A stretch of DNA of 64,000 bases from Aphidius gifuensis (GCF_014905175.1 NC_057788.1:28800154-28864153), one strand, 5' to 3'; positions 23,201-38,661 are shown, numbered from the stretch's first letter. Notes: generated from the letters alone by a model not told the origin. Program-made: numbers and translations.

Positions 23201-26200
23201 TTATTTTTGAAAAAAAAAAAAAGATGAATGATTAGTGACTTACATAGTCATGACAAGAATTAGCATTTCTGCATGGATTATCACGACAAGTTAGTGGTTC
23301 TTTGCATTGTGGTCCAGTCCAAAATCTTGTACATTGACATTTAGCACCTCCATATTCTGTTTCAACACAAGTACCACTATTGTGACAAACTGCACACCAT
23401 TTTGATATTGGAATATGACAATTTGATCCTAACACATTTAATTAATAACAAGTTAAAAACAATTAAAGACAAGAAACAAGACAATTATTAAAAGACACGA
23501 AAAGATAATGATAAAAACACAAAAAGCACAAGCAAAAATGTAAAATTAAAAATTTACCTTTCCATCCACTTGGACATGTACATTTGTAGTTGTCTTTTTC
23601 ATTGATGCATACACCACCATTAATACAAGGATTACTTTTGCAATAATTAACAGTACAGTTGGGTGGTATACCAACATAGCCATTTGCACAAAGACACTGT
23701 AATCCACCAATTTCATCTGGTAAACAAATACTATTATCTGGACACAATGAATTATCACAAAGACGTATTTCACAATGTTTACCAGTATATTCATTTGGAC
23801 ATTTACAATGATAAGTTCCAACTTCATCAACACATAGACCACCATTTTGACATGGATTTGATTGACATTCTTTTAAATCTTGTTCACAATTTGTACCGTC
23901 ATATCCATTTGGACAACGACAAATATAACCACCGTAATTATCAAAACATTCACCGTTATTTAAACATGGATGATTACTTGAACATTCATCAATATTTATT
24001 TCACAATTTCTTCCTGTATATCTGTGGAATTTTTTAAGCATTAAATTCAAGTATATTTATTAGTATTTTTGTATGGAAAAAAATTTACATACCCAGTACT
24101 TTGACAACGACATGTGTAATTATTAAATTCATCAACACAAATACCATTATTTTTACAAGGATGAGATGCACAATCGTTAAAATCAATTTCACATATTTTA
24201 CCAGTCCATCCTGGTTGACAATTACATTTAAAATCATTGTCACCAATTGGCTGACATATACCATTATTTCTACATGGATAATCATTGCACTGATTGTGAT
24301 GATTACCAATTGGTATTTCACATTCACTACCAGTGTAGCCAAACAAACAGGTACATTTGTAATTTCCATCTTTGTCTTCGTGACATGTTGCTGAATTTTT
24401 ACATGGATTACTGCTACATCTTGAACCTTTATTGTGTTTATTTTTTTTACAAAAAGCAAGAGTTAGAATGTAATTTTATATTTATTTTTTTATTTTTAAA
24501 AATTGAAGAAAGATTATCTTCTTTGTTTACTTTGTTTACTTTGTTTTTTTATATATCTACTTTGAAATTATTCTAGCATGCACTACAAGAGGAAGGATGT
24601 TATATTGACTGTGTAAATGAATAAAAAAAAAATACAAAAATAAATAAAACCGTTGGAGACGGACGGTGTGATGTCGACCATGAGAAAACAATACCCTTGT
24701 TTGTATATTCACAATTTTTTTTTAAATTTAAAACAAAAAAGAAATTTGTATCAGTTTAATCTACCATTGCCAATCTCGCAGTTTTTTCCAGAATATCCGG
24801 TATCACATTGACACTTGTAACCGTCTGGTTGTGGTACACATTTTCCTCTTCTAACACATGGCTCATTGTTGCATGAATCAATCATTTCACCGAAATCATT
24901 GTTGTTTATTTGTCCACCTGTAATATTTTAATTAAAAAAAAAAACACCATGCATTCTACGTGATAAAAACCAAGCAATATATTTCGATTTAAAAATAATA
25001 TCTTTAAATTAAATGCAAATTAAAAAACAAATTTCAAAAATTAAAAAAAATATATAGAAATAAATTATTTTCGAAAATCAAGTGCTTAAATACTTTTACT
25101 ATGATATTTTTCTATAAAAATAATTTGATATTCTAGTTTTAAGATATCATCAATCATAAATTAAATTAATTTTCTTTTTTTTTTTTCTACAAAAAAGTAG
25201 TATGTGAATTTAAAAATTGAGATTACTTTTTTTCACTCAAGTAATTGTTGTTTTCAATTGTATTTATTTATAATAATTTGATAATACTTACAGCCTCGTA
25301 ATTCTGGTGGACATGTGCCAATAAGTGCTCCATTATTTTCTGAATCATTGAATAATATACCAGGTCCTCGAAGAATACATCCCTTAAAACCTTTTCCAAC
25401 AATTAAACTACCATTAACATTGTAATCTGGTAGTTGAAGAATTGCTGAATTGTATGTAGCATTAGCAACAATCTGTGAAATAAAATTATTTAAATAAATA
25501 AATAATTAATTAATGAAATTAACAAAAAAAATAAAAAATAACATTTTTCATTAGCTAAAATATCATAATAAATAAATAATAATGACCTGATTATTTCCTG
25601 CAGCAGTTAAATTAAGATTACCAAGTTTATAAACTAAATTAACATTGTGCCATACATTATTCAATAATCTTGCACTTAATTTAGCTTCATATTTATGTTT
25701 ATCAACAATAGCTATAAATAATAATCCTTCATTTGTGACATCAAGACTAATTGTGTCATTATTATAATGCTGAGAAAATAAATTTCCACCGATGCATGTA
25801 CGAAAACTCAATCCACTGTGACGATGTACTGATACCGTTGAATTTAATTTAAGTGATGCTGTACCATTAAAGTATGCCTCTCTTGGATAATCATCATTTA
25901 TTGCTGACTCATAAGTGCCAATGGCTAGGCACACCAAAACTGTAAAAATTAAATGAAAAATATTTTTATTATTAATATTGTTTTATTACTTTTAAATATA
26001 AATTTATGTTTTTTTTCTAAATAACTGTTTAACAATTATTCAAAATATAATAATGTTTACTTTAAAAAATTATTTATCATTTTATTTTTATAATTCAATT
26101 CTCGAATGACAATTTGTATTTTTATATTAAAATTCATATGTGGATAAAGTCGTATTAAAAAATGACGAGACTCAGTGATAATAATAAAAAGAAAAAAAAA

Positions 26201-29200
26201 AAACAGACACGTTTTTACTCATCCAAGATGGAAAGTAATAAAAGGCGCTGAATTTTTGTTTTATCCTGTTTTTTTTTTTATTTTACTCTTAAAACGTGTG
26301 CTGACTTTAAAATTAAAATTCAAAGTAAAATAATAATAACAAAAATAATAGTCGTTATGTATTCTTGATTGATTCAAGTCATCATTCTGCAGGTGCGTTT
26401 ATAAAAATTCGTTAGATTATCATACCGGAAGTGACGTTACATCCTCAAATATTAAAAATATATTTAAAATTGAGGGTTTCATTGGCATGACATGTTTTTT
26501 TTTTTGTAATTTAGTTCCTCAAGACTTGTTCGCTGACTTTTCGAACCAGTTTATAATTTTTATTTTTTTTTATATTTCTTGTTTCTCAACATTTTACTTT
26601 AAAAAATATAATAATACAGTATTGTGTCACTGTCCAGTAATACATAGATGAAAATAAGCTAAAAAACTAATCAATAAAAAATTTAATTTAAAATATAAAT
26701 TATAAAAAGACATTATTAAAATTAAAAAAAAATGTAATCTAATTTTTTTAAATTGAAAATAGTACTATTTAATTGTTTTAAAATGATTCCGTGGTAATGA
26801 GGACATGTTTTTTAAATGATTTATAAAACAAGGTGATTCTGTATAAATAATAGAAATTCATTTCTATTTATTTTTTCTATATCGAAATGATATATATATT
26901 TTAGAGATTCAGAGTCGCGTTTATAAAACTCGTGGAGTTCCTTGACTCTTATTTGTTTGTTGGTAAATTGCGAGTGTATTTGAAAGTACTTTGTATGTAT
27001 GTACAATTTAGAGAGAGGGTTGAGAGAGGTAAAATTGTATGTATGAGTATTAAAAATAATACAGGTATACGTGACTCAACGAGACACAACGGCGCAAGAC
27101 TTAACAACTGTATAATATATTTATTCTCGCCACGCCTTATCCAGCATCGAAGTCTCTTTGTTGTTGTTGTTGTTGTTATTGTTATTATTGTTAATAAAAA
27201 ATAACAAATAAAAAATGAGGATGAATTATAAAAAGAATTTTTCAACTACTCCAAAAAGGAAATCGAAATAAGATTATCGAAATAGATATTACTATTGAGA
27301 TTATATTCGAAAAAGATTTTTTTTTTTTTTCCATTTATTTTTAAATTAATACAAGTTGTTATTGTTGTTAATATTATTTATCAGTATGATCACACTTGAA
27401 ATAATTTAAATATATTTATTTGATATTTTTTTTTTTTGATTATATAAATTTTTTTTTTCTATTTTTACATAACTATTTAATTTATTTAAAAATATTTTAT
27501 AAATAACAATGAATGATGTGTTATATGATTAATTAGAAAATTATTTTTTTTTGTTTAAATATATACATCGTAATTTTTTTTTCGTAATTAATTTATTGGG
27601 AAATATGTTTATCTAATTTTATGTAAAAATTAAAAATCGAAATATACGAAATGTTGGCAATTAAAATGCAATATATCCGCAGGATGTTGATTTGATAAAA
27701 AATTTTAATTAATTATAAAAAAGTGTATTAGAAATTTGTTGATTTTTAGAGGACGAATGCGTTACTTTAATTAACCTTCTGAATTTGTATGAAACGAATG
27801 ATATTTATTTAATAAAAAGCATAGAAATATATATATGTATTTTTAATTTCTAAAATAATAAGAAGGTTGTTAACAATGTTATCACATGGACTGTTGGTTT
27901 TGGGTGTAATATACGCGTATGATATAGAAAGCTGAATCCTTGAATAATATTGTGAAATATTTATAATTATTTTTAATAAAACAACGAGTAATGAAGCCAT
28001 GTGTTTCACAAACATAATTACAATAAAAAAAACAACTTGAGGCTTTAAACAACATCACATACAAAAGACAGACAAGTATGATGTATGATAAATTTAATAT
28101 ATAGAAAATAAAAATAAATACACAAGAAGGAATATGAAAAAAAAAAAATATATTTGTTATCTTCTTAAATAAAAAATTACACTATGGATTTTGATTTATA
28201 ATTGCAAAAAAAAAAACCTTTAATCAACTCATGTGTACTGCAAGCTTCGTAATTTATTAATGTTGAATTTGAAAGAGAAGAAAAAAACAATTAAAGTTGC
28301 TTCATCACGCAACCAGGAAGTCTAGATGTCAAGCACCTTTGTTGAAAAGTTTTTTGAAAAAAAAAAACATTATAAAATTCACAGTGAGTACTTGCTTTTT
28401 TTTTTTGTCCTTGAACTCTAAATTTTTAATTCATTTCGAATGATGGGATGCCTTTGGCATAAAGATTTTCGAATCGCACGATTTTTCGTTGGATTATTTC
28501 GATAATAAAAATTTTTTTTCGACAGAGAAATAGAAATTCAGAATTTTTTTAAACCAAGGATAGTTAAAATTTTACATGACATGATTTAAATACGTTATTA
28601 TAATTTTAATTATTTCATTTTGTTACAGTTTGTGTATTTAAATTTTATTTTTTATTCAACAATATTGTTAGCGTTGTTTAACGATAATTTTCTCGGTTGT
28701 CAGAAGATATTTCCGGTTCTTGTAAATCATCCGAAACCATAAAAAAATTTACAGAAATAAAAATCGTGAGAATGAAAAAAATAAAATATACTTGCATCTA
28801 AAAAATATCAAAGAACAAAAAAAAAAAAAATAAAAGCATAGAAAAATTGAAGAATAATAAAAATGAAATTAAAAAAAAATAAATAAACGAGGAAGAGCAG
28901 TAAAATGATAACTAAGAAGAGTTTTAAATTTCCCACGATTTTATTGTGCCCTTAAGAATAAAAATAAAAAAAATTATATTCACTTTGACAATTATTTAAC
29001 TATATTATTATCATGACTATTATTTTTCATTCATTTTTATTTTTTGCTTGTGCATCAAAGCACTAAAATTGCTTAATAAAATTATCCATTTTGATGACTC
29101 AAATTTTACGAAATTGTTCATTCAAGTGTAATAAATTGCTGAGAAAAAAAAAAATGATATTACTTACAAAATAAGTTTATATTTACTTAATGCAATTAAT

Positions 29201-32200
29201 GAATTTATTTATTTTTTTTATTAAAATTAGATCAAGTTTTTTGTACACTCAGCTGATTATTATTTCTATTATTAATTTTTTTTTTCTATCATATATTACG
29301 TGTATATATTTATCGAGAAAATAATAAAATAAATTCCAAGTGAATTGCACATCGTGTGAAAATATATAAAATAAATATGAAAAAAAAAAAAAAAAAAATC
29401 TTGGATTCACGGGTGAATGTTCAGTGAATCACAAGCCGGTATATCTCCTTGAAACTCGTATAGAATAAATAATCTATGCAAACTGTATTATTATATTCTA
29501 CATCGATAATAATGTACCAAGTTGTATTAAATTTCCCCGTCGAAATTTCAATTTATCATAGAAAAATACAATATAGCTTTACAGCTTTTTTTTTTTCAAA
29601 TATTTATTTTATTTACTTGATGAATTATTTATAAAATATCTATAAAATATTTCAATTAACTCATCAATAAAATTTTCAATTTATACATCAAAAGAAGATT
29701 CACCGTTATTTTTTTTTTCAACTTGCGTAATCGATTACTTGATTGAAAATAATAATAAAAATATTTTAACATGACACTACGGAAGCTAAATGATAAAATC
29801 CAACACTTTCTTTTTTTTTTTTTCATTTTTATCTATACAACAAAGATAATTAAAAAAAAAAAAGGCTAACTAAATTCGTTTATTTTCTATTATTATATAT
29901 GTTATTTAATTTTGAATTTGATTTATATTTGAATCAAGTCAAGTATGAGTCAGACAACAATCTCATGGAATTTTGCGTAGGTGTGAATGTGTTTTTTATT
30001 TTATTTTTTTTTTACGTAATACTGATATAAATGTGCTAATTTTTTTATTTTTATTAACAGCAGGAAGTTGAGGGTTTTATGAGTATACCTGATGAGAAAT
30101 TTAGATATTTTTTTTTAGATAAATGTAATTTTTTGAAAATACCAAAGGTAGAATAAAGGATAACTTTTTTTTTTTTTGTTTGTTAATTTAGAGGGTTTAA
30201 TTTACAGTGGAGTATTTTGATTTATAATTAATAATTTTGTCAAAATATTGCTTGCTAATTTCTTTCTTGGTTATTTTAATTTATAACGGTAATTTTAGTT
30301 GGTTTTCTTGGGTTCTATAGCGTGGATCACTGACCGACCTGGAGTCACGAGCAACATGACCTCTTTGAAAATTACCAGCTAAATATAAATAGTATATAAA
30401 AGAAAAAAAATACTTTTACATATAATTTACAATGAATAAATAATCATACTAAATTATTATAAACAAATAAAAATATTTATAAAATTTGTCAACGGTGTTA
30501 TGAATTTTCAAAAGCAAAAGCTCAAAAATAAATTGAAAAATTTAAAAATACGTTCAACTTTTTACTCAGTTTATTTACCTTTGTAAATTAACAATGACCT
30601 TTTATGTAATAAAAAAAAAATTATATTTTCTTTTAATAATTTTAGTACAAATAAATTTTCTATTCAAACTTTTTCTTCTCAAGTATTTTCATTGTTATAT
30701 TTTTAACTAATCGGTTATTTAAATTTTCACATCAATTGTTAAACAATTTTTTTCATTTTTAAATTTCTCATATTAAAGCATGTTGATTTTTATTTTAATA
30801 AAATTTTTTTTGAATTATACCGAACGAAGATGAAACAAAGTAAATGACAACGGCTTTTGAATAATTTATATGTCGAATTATTTTTATCCATTGTCGTCTG
30901 GAATACACTCAGTTCATTCAAAAATAAAGCTAAAAAAAAAGTTGAATTTGATATTTAATATCTTTTATAACAGAATATATTATTTATATGAAAAAAAAAT
31001 ATAAAGCTGGCTTATTTTTCACCTTATCCTATTGTTTGAATAATTTATTTTTTTTATATTTATTTTTAAATTAACCTGTTGATTTTTAATTTAAATCAAA
31101 ATATAGATTATTGGAGTAAAAAAACATCAAGGGCTTCAGACGCATGACACGTTGCGCAATGCGGATATTAATTGCAAAAAATATTAACTAATAATAAATT
31201 AAATTTTGATAAACACCCATTAAAAAAATGAAAAATAAAATAGCAATAATTAAAATACCCAAGTATTATTATAGCCATATTAAATAAAAATATTTTAATA
31301 TTTTAATTTAAATAAAAATTATCGAAACCTCAAAAAATTTCCACGACATATATTTTTAAAATGTGGTTATATTAGAAATTATAAATTTTCCTTATTGCAA
31401 TTTGAAAGTAATCTTTAATGTAACTTTAATTATTTTTTTAAATGTCAATTCATTTTTGGATATTTCATTTCTACCTGCAAAATTTCTCCATTTAATTTAT
31501 CATTTTTAGGTCGCAATATATCAAAAAAAAAAAAAAGTAGAACATGAAGAATTGGCTAATGACAAGTTTCCTGATGACAAGAACAATGCACAATATGTGA
31601 ATATATATTTTACATCAATTTTAAAACAATTTGTATGATGAAAGTTGGTCAAATCGAAATGAAAAATAAAAAAGAAACACGCCCCCAGCGTTGTAATCAA
31701 GTTTTTAAAATAAAACCAGTATAAGTCAATAAAATTTTATCAATCATAACATTCCCATATCAATCAGTTGTAAATTATCAATTCAATAATAAACATATAT
31801 TTTTTTTCAATACATTATTTTAAATAATAAAAAAAAATCATCAACTTGATTACGAACGTGCATATATTTTTTTTCTCCACAAAATCAAGACAAAGAATTA
31901 TTATTTTCTATTTAAAACTTAAACAATGTAATTAATATAAAATTGATTAATTATTCACACACATTTAAAACAATGTATGATGATTTTTTTTCTATAGTCA
32001 ACATGCTTTTAAATTCAACAAATGTGATCATCAAAAAGTTTTATGACTCATCTTGTTTCATTTTTCTTTTTCTCTTTATCTTAATGCTTTTTTTTTTTTT
32101 TTTATCTACCTGATGACGATGACTATACCTGCCTGCTTAAATAAAGGAAAAATAAATCTTTAAAATTTGAAAAGATAATATTGATTCATATCCTTGTGAG

Positions 32201-35200
32201 TCATCTACTTTGGTTTCTTTTAAATCAGGTGAAAAATATTTTTTCATTTTTTTTTTTAATGTTTAAATTATCATGTTGATATGATACTTAAATTTTTATA
32301 CAGTTAGAATATGACTTTTTGTCCTTTCTCATAAATCAAGATTATTGATATGTATATATTTTTTATCTCTTAAAGTTGCATACAATAGGATGAATATTAT
32401 CACAGTCATCATGAATGAAATGTGATTGAAAATAACTGTGTAATGTTCAGCTTCACAGACGTTAAGTACAATGATGATAAAAAAATAAATTTAATTTTTT
32501 TTTTTGTATTGATATAAATATATGTATAGGGAAAATATATATGAGTATGATAAGTTAAATTGGATAATGAGAAAGTGTGTATGTATAAAAAAATATGGAA
32601 AAAATAAAAAAGTATTTTTATCAGTTTATTCAGGCATACGCTTCGATGAATCGAATAATTAATTTTGAGCTAACGAAGAACAATTTTGTAATTAAAAATT
32701 ATACTCATCCATGTGAAATTAATTATATTGGGATTATTTATTGTTTTGTAATTTTTAGTTGTTTTATAACAAACAGTATTTCGTTATTTTTTAAATGGAA
32801 AATTAATAATTTGCTATTTTATTTGTTTTTAATTTTGGATAGAATGAAATTGATATGAAAATATATAACAGGGTTAAATTACATTATTTTTATTCATGTG
32901 AAACTTGTGGTTTTATATTTATAATTTAAAAAAAAAATTAAAAAACATATTGACATTTAAATAATGATATTTTTCTTGCAATTTTTTATGAAATAAAAAT
33001 ATGTATTTTTGTAGATTCATTAGACAATTTTAGCTACTAAAATATATTCCATGAATAAAAAAAATATAAAAAAATAAATGAAGAATTCTATAAGAAAAAA
33101 AAAATGAGAGATAAAATGACCCATGAAAATTTCAAGAGCATATCTCGACATGCCAATGGTTCGAAAGTAATTTAAAAAAAAAATTTTTCACAATTTTCTT
33201 TTATAAGAAAACGTGACATTCAACAAACTTGAAAATGACATATTATTTTTTTTTTTAAATTTCATGCTCTATACTACTTGCACTAGCGACATCATAAATC
33301 TCATAAATTTCATCAAACAATTTTTATTTTTAAATAACAAAAAAATAATAATAATAGCAATATTTTAACATTACAATTTTTATTTAACAATTTTTTTTTC
33401 TCGTCTTTTATACTTTCAACTCTTTTTGTATTTATGAAAATTTTTCTTTCATCTAAAATTGAATAAAAAAATAAATAAAAATGTATATTTAAATAAAGAA
33501 CTTAATCTTACATTCTTTAAGAAACACCTGAGTGTTAATTTACTCAGTTTTATAAAGAAAAAGATAAAACATAAAATAACAGTGGTTATCGCACATGAGA
33601 AAATAATTAAAAATATTAATCACAAAAAAACAAACCAAGAAGAATTGAGCTGGTAGACTATTGTTTTTTTTTTTTTTTAAATATTATTGTTGTTATTTTT
33701 TGTTATTTAAAATTTTATTTGCGTGACGTACCACACATTGTATTATACATATTAAAATGTAGAATTTTTAACTGATAAAATCATAGAAAATTATTTAAAT
33801 AATTAAAATAGAAATTTTAAAAAAATTGACTTCTGGTTTTCATTGTTGTGCTTAGTGCATTTCTGGAATTTACTTTCAAATAAATAAATTATAATAATTC
33901 ATCGATCCAAAGTAAATGCAAAAATTGTTGAAAAAAAATTATTAAAATTTAAAAATAATTAATATAATTATTTGAGAATAAAATGAAAGGTGTAATATTA
34001 ATTTTTAAATTTAATTTCTAATTTGATAATTATGTGTTATCGATTTAAACGGGTTTTATATTTTTCGTTTTTATTAAGCCCTTTTATGAAAGCCTGATTT
34101 AGCTTTTACCTATTTATTTTAAAAGACATCGACCTCAAAAATTACTTAACACTAAAAAAATATAAATAAGATTCTTTTTTTTTTTCATTTATCTATTATG
34201 TAACTTTTTTATTTTCAAATTTTCATGTCTCGATGAAATAAAACACTCTGGAATTTTTTATAAATACATTTTAAAGTATAATCAAATTTTATTTTAACTC
34301 CATTTGAATTTTTTCATATTTTTTATCTTAATCTTTTTCGATAAAATGTCACCCTTAAGCTAAATTTATTTTTCCTTAATCTACATTATAAAATAGATTT
34401 AAAAAAAAAATATAATATTACTAAAAAAAATATATTGTACAAATAGAATAATTTAAAAAAAAAGTACTTATTTATATTTTTTGTAAATCAAAAAATACTG
34501 TTAAAGGCAAAATAAAAATAAAAATAAATAAATTTTTTAAAAAAGAATAAATACTTCAAACATATATGACCTGTCAAAATAATTTATTGACATTTGAATA
34601 TTCCACAGATGTAAGTGTACTTTACGTAATTTAATTTTCGTCAGTGCGGTAAAAAGAAAAAATAAAATTAAAAATCAATATTTAAAGAATTTGTTGATGA
34701 TTGCAAGGTGAATGTTAAAAGGCTATTCAGTTTAATTTTTTTTTATACTTTATTATATAAATTTGTGGTTTAAACAAAGTTGTTGTATTTGAAGTATATA
34801 TTTCGAGGAAAAGAATGATGATTATAATGATGACGATGAAAAAGGATGATGTGACCTCGTCGATGCGCATCAAAGAACGCGTGTGCCATCATCAATTTAA
34901 TACATGTATGCATTTTTTTTTTTTTTATAATATTTAAACCAATCACCTGAGCGTAAAAAAACAAGTACACATGCAGTTTATTAATACAAAAAGGGCTTGT
35001 TAATTTATGTATACACTCAAGCATGCTATGAAAATTATTTCACCTGTTATTTCGATTTAAAAAAAAGTTATTTCGATTTATAAAAATTATTTCGATTTCA
35101 TAAAAAGTTATTTCGATACCATAAAACTATTTTTAATTAACAATTGATTATTAACAAAAAAAAAAAAAAAACAAATAGTAATCTTAGCAGATTAATTCTT

Positions 35201-36637
35201 TCATTTAGAAATCTATTTAAAATTTTATTTCCATTTGATAAAAATTAATTGAGAAAAAATAAAAAACAAAATTAAAATATTTTAGTTTACTTATGTTATT
35301 GTTTGTTTATATTGTAAAAATTTAGTGTTAATTAAAATGTTAGAGTCTTATTCTTATATGTTAATTGACAAGAAATTCAATTTACTTTTTAATGATATAA
35401 AAAAAAATTAATGATTTATGACAATTTGTGCTGATTGTACAGACACAAATAAAGAAAATTGAATATTGAGTATGTCTGATGGAGTACATAGAGTATATAT
35501 AGAACAAACTCGAGTACTTTGACTCGATGAAATTCAATACCTCCTCACTTGGGATCAATATCACTAATTCAATTCGAAATAATAATGTAAAATCAATCAT
35601 TAAATTATAAATTGACAGCTTTGTTGAAAATTAATTATATAAAATTTAAATCAATAAAATCTTATCAATAGTTTTTTTAAAATTTCATTAAAGTTTATTT
35701 TTTTTTTTTCATTAAAAAAATAATTTAAAAAAATTGACAAAAGAAAATTGCTGAATTTTACTCCAAAATGAACCGGAATGTTCATATTAGAAAATCTAAA
35801 CTACAAAAAATTTTTCTAGACAAACGAATTCATTCTAAAAATCTTCTTTCTCACCCCCTATATTTTTTTCTATATTTTATTTTATTTTTTTGTTGTCTGA
35901 AACCTTGGCCAAGTAGGAGGGAATGTAGTAACAAACTGAAAACCATGTGTAGCCTAAAAACTTTCCATCTTTTTTATTATCTCTTTTTCTCGCTTTACCT
36001 GTCACGCACAGTGCACAAAAACCCATAGAATGAAAAAAAAAAAATATAATAATAATAATCATAACGAGATAAAAAAGTAAAATTCAAAGGAAAAAAAAAA
36101 AGATAATAAAATGAATAAAAAAAAACATTCCCATCATCAGGTCGATGAGTCACATACACCTGTCATTCTGTGGTTGATTTTTTTTTTAAATTAATAAAAT
36201 TAATAAAGTTTATTATTAAATTAATGAAAAAAAATTTAATAAATCTAATAACCTAAATATATTGTTTACACACTCAGTAGTACATTTGAAAAATAAAAAA
36301 ATAAAAACACAAATCTCTTATCAACAAACAATAAACTGATAAAAAATTAAATCTGATAAATTAATAATGTCAGTGGATCAATGATCCAGAAGCCGGTTAT
36401 GCTATTTCGAAACACACACTATAAAATATCAATAAAAAAAATATAAATTGTACATAGATACAAAATGTTTTTATACATATGTACTTGTTGTTTGCCGAGT
36501 GTAAAACATTATGTTACTATAATTATAAATAGCTCTCAATTCAAAATACATATTACTCAAAAATAATTACATAATTAAATATATATTTATTAATTTTATA
36601 AGATAAATTTACCTGTGATTGGAATGAGTACTCGCAT
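17295..36637 (-). CDS. crb: Crumbs, apical polarity transmembrane protein
   Basis: Apical membrane determinant of epithelia; its tail binds Stardust/Pals1, Par-6 and FERM proteins. Eleven coding exons, all in phase: 36613-36637, 25587-25939, 25292-25472, 24765-24917, 24093-24426, 23558-24021, 23244-23428, 22933-23086, 18079-22817, 17595-17690 and 17295-17519, totalling 2,302 residues. The first exon (MRVLIPIT) joins VLVCLAIGTYESA to make a signal peptide. A laminin-G-like region covers about residues 25-185, followed by many EGF repeats (calcium-binding DxNEC types). Three laminin-G domains start near 1157, 1366 and 1652, then more EGF repeats. A transmembrane helix precedes a 37-residue tail with RGTYSPSAQEF (FERM site) and the terminal PDZ ligand ERLI. 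A 4.7-kb exon holds most of the ectodomain. Coding exon 1 lies 10.7 kb upstream; its assignment rests on phase and signal-peptide fit. Confidence 0.95.
25940..36612 (-). other. First coding intron of Crumbs (10.7 kb)
   Basis: Long AT-rich intron with no coding exon I can support on either strand. A four-unit tandem repeat lies at 35047-35128. Less AT-rich patches occur near 26340-26450, 30310-30360 and 34800-34900 and could be enhancers or untranslated exons. No transposon open frame is visible. Confidence 0.6.
35047..35128. repeat. Four-copy tandem repeat, about 20-bp unit
   Basis: TTATTTCGAT followed by an A-rich spacer repeats at 35047, 35068, 35087 and 35108, with units of 19-21 bases. 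It lies inside the long Crumbs intron. Confidence 0.8.
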
Positions 36638-38661
36638 TTTCTCAGCTGGTTCGCGCGCAAATCCCAATGTTAATCCAACTTAATGAGTATAAGTATTAAT
36701 TATTATTTTATAAAAAAAATAAAATAAAAAAATTAATCACATTCACTCACAAACTATGAAAAACTACACTATTCAAACTTGCTTTTACATTATTTAAAAT
36801 ATTTATAATTATTTTACATATTTCATTTTTTTATATAAACACTTGTTTCTTTTTTTGTTTTTTTACAAAGTTTATAATCTTTTTTATTACTTGTAATTAA
36901 TATTGTTATTATTATTTTTTAAGAGCGTTTTTTATTGAGGTATGTATTTTTCCAAGTCTCGGTAATATCCGCACAGTGGGCATATACACACGGAACTGAC
37001 AAACCAACAGGCAAAACAAGCCAAAGTGAAGCGCAAAGTGTTGCCTGGAGAACGCAAGTTTCGCGACTGCGGTGGAGGAAAAAGTGAGAGAGGTAAAAAA
37101 AAGAGATGGACATAGAATTATAGCGGAGAGAATGAGAGAGAGGAAAATACTAGCGGCGACAATATTGTGGTGATGGTGTAGGTGGTGGTGGTGGTGGTGG
37201 TGGGCCAGGTATTTTTTTATATACACTATGCTTATGTTACATACTTTGATGCTATCCAACGCCTAACCCCCTTTGTACCCCACTCCAAAATATGGGACCC
37301 TGTAGACTTGGTGTATATATATTTACATCGTTCCCCTTGTGTTACCTCAAAATATGGTAGAGGTAGAGGTAAAGGTAGAGGTAGAAGAGAGAGAGAGAAA
37401 ATTAAACAGCAAACAGGTCGAACACTCTAGCCAGGTGCGTAGCTTCCACTAAACATCACCTTAATTTTTAAAATTAACTCCAAAAATAAATACTCCAAAT
37501 AATCAATAAGTATATGTATATTATTTTTTTTTTTTTTTTACATAATTTTTATTTGTATAATTGTAGCTTGAATTTTAAATGAAATTTGTTTTTTTATTTT
37601 TTAAGATAAGTACTATGTTGAAAATTTGAAATGAGTTTTGAAATTTTTATTTTTTTATTTAGAGTTGATGATGATGATGATTTTTTTTTTTTTTTTTGGA
37701 TTATTTATATTGACATTGGTTGTAAAACCGGTTAGAAACGAAGAATATTTATACGGTAGTGAGTATAACTCTTTTTTTTGAAGAAGAAGAAGAACAATGA
37801 AGAATTTTTTTTATTTTATTTTCATTGGGATGTCAGTTGTGGCGGATGGTTTTATATAATTGCGATTGTAAAATAAAAAAATAATAATGTTTTGACATAT
37901 TTAGAGGATTTTTATTATTTACTATTGGAAAAATTATTGTTTGAAGGAAATGAGCAGTGTGATTTATAGATTAATTTTATTTGAAAAATTTATTAACTAT
38001 TAAATTAATTATTTTTTAAAATTTTATGGCTTAGAGAAATATAGGTATTATAATTTAAAAATAGATAAATAAATTTTGAATCAGTATTTTTTTTGTTTAG
38101 ATATATATTTTATAAATAATTTCGTTTGTAGAAATTTTTTCTATATAGTATTTCGAAATCGAAAATTTTAGTTTTTTTTTTTATTTCGTTTTAAAAAACT
38201 TTTTTTACAAAAATACTTGTTATTGATAGTTAAATAATTTAATATAAATTTTTCTATTGACTAATTATTTTTGTTGATAGAAGCTCAAAATAATTCCAAA
38301 AATTAGCGCTATTTTAAATGAAAATCTGCAGAAAGTTTTAAGCAAAATGATAAATTTCTCGCAGAAAAAAAAGATAATTTTAATAATTAAAACAACATAT
38401 ACATAATAATTAATTATTGATTAGGAAATTAGAAATTGATTTGTAAATATTTCTACTTTATCAGTTGTTGGATAAATTAGTGGGATGTCTTTTTTTTTTA
38501 TTTAAATTTTATAAATAATCGGCTGAAAAAATAACCGAAATTAAAAAATAAAAATATCTTAGTCAGATTTTGGACATAAATAGATGACGCATGCCGTTTT
38601 TTTTTTTTTTTTTCTAGTTTTGCTGGAATAAATGTATACACTACATAATTTTTTTTATCAA
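36638..38661. promoter_or_regulatory. Crumbs 5' region and 3' flank of the second F-box/LRR gene
   Basis: The stretch at about 36930-37440 is clearly richer in G and C than its surroundings. It holds a GGT/GTGGTG repeat (37170-37202) and a GAGGTA/GAGA-rich run (37362-37400) of the kind bound by GAGA-type factors. It lies 0.3-0.8 kb upstream of the first Crumbs coding exon and is the likely promoter or 5' UTR region. From about 37450 to 38660 the sequence is AT-rich and would include the 3' UTR of the F-box/LRR gene. Confidence 0.45.

Noticed and set aside
18184..24576. Many plus-strand and shifted minus-strand frames of 60-125 codons over the EGF region
   Set aside because: Shadow frames of the Cys-rich Crumbs exons. 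Their His/Tyr/Ile/Val bias is the readout of Crumbs codons in other frames.
26932..27245. Overlapping frames of 90-98 codons on both strands in the Crumbs intron
   Set aside because: Low-complexity Thr/Val repeats, no splice or start support, and they conflict with each other.
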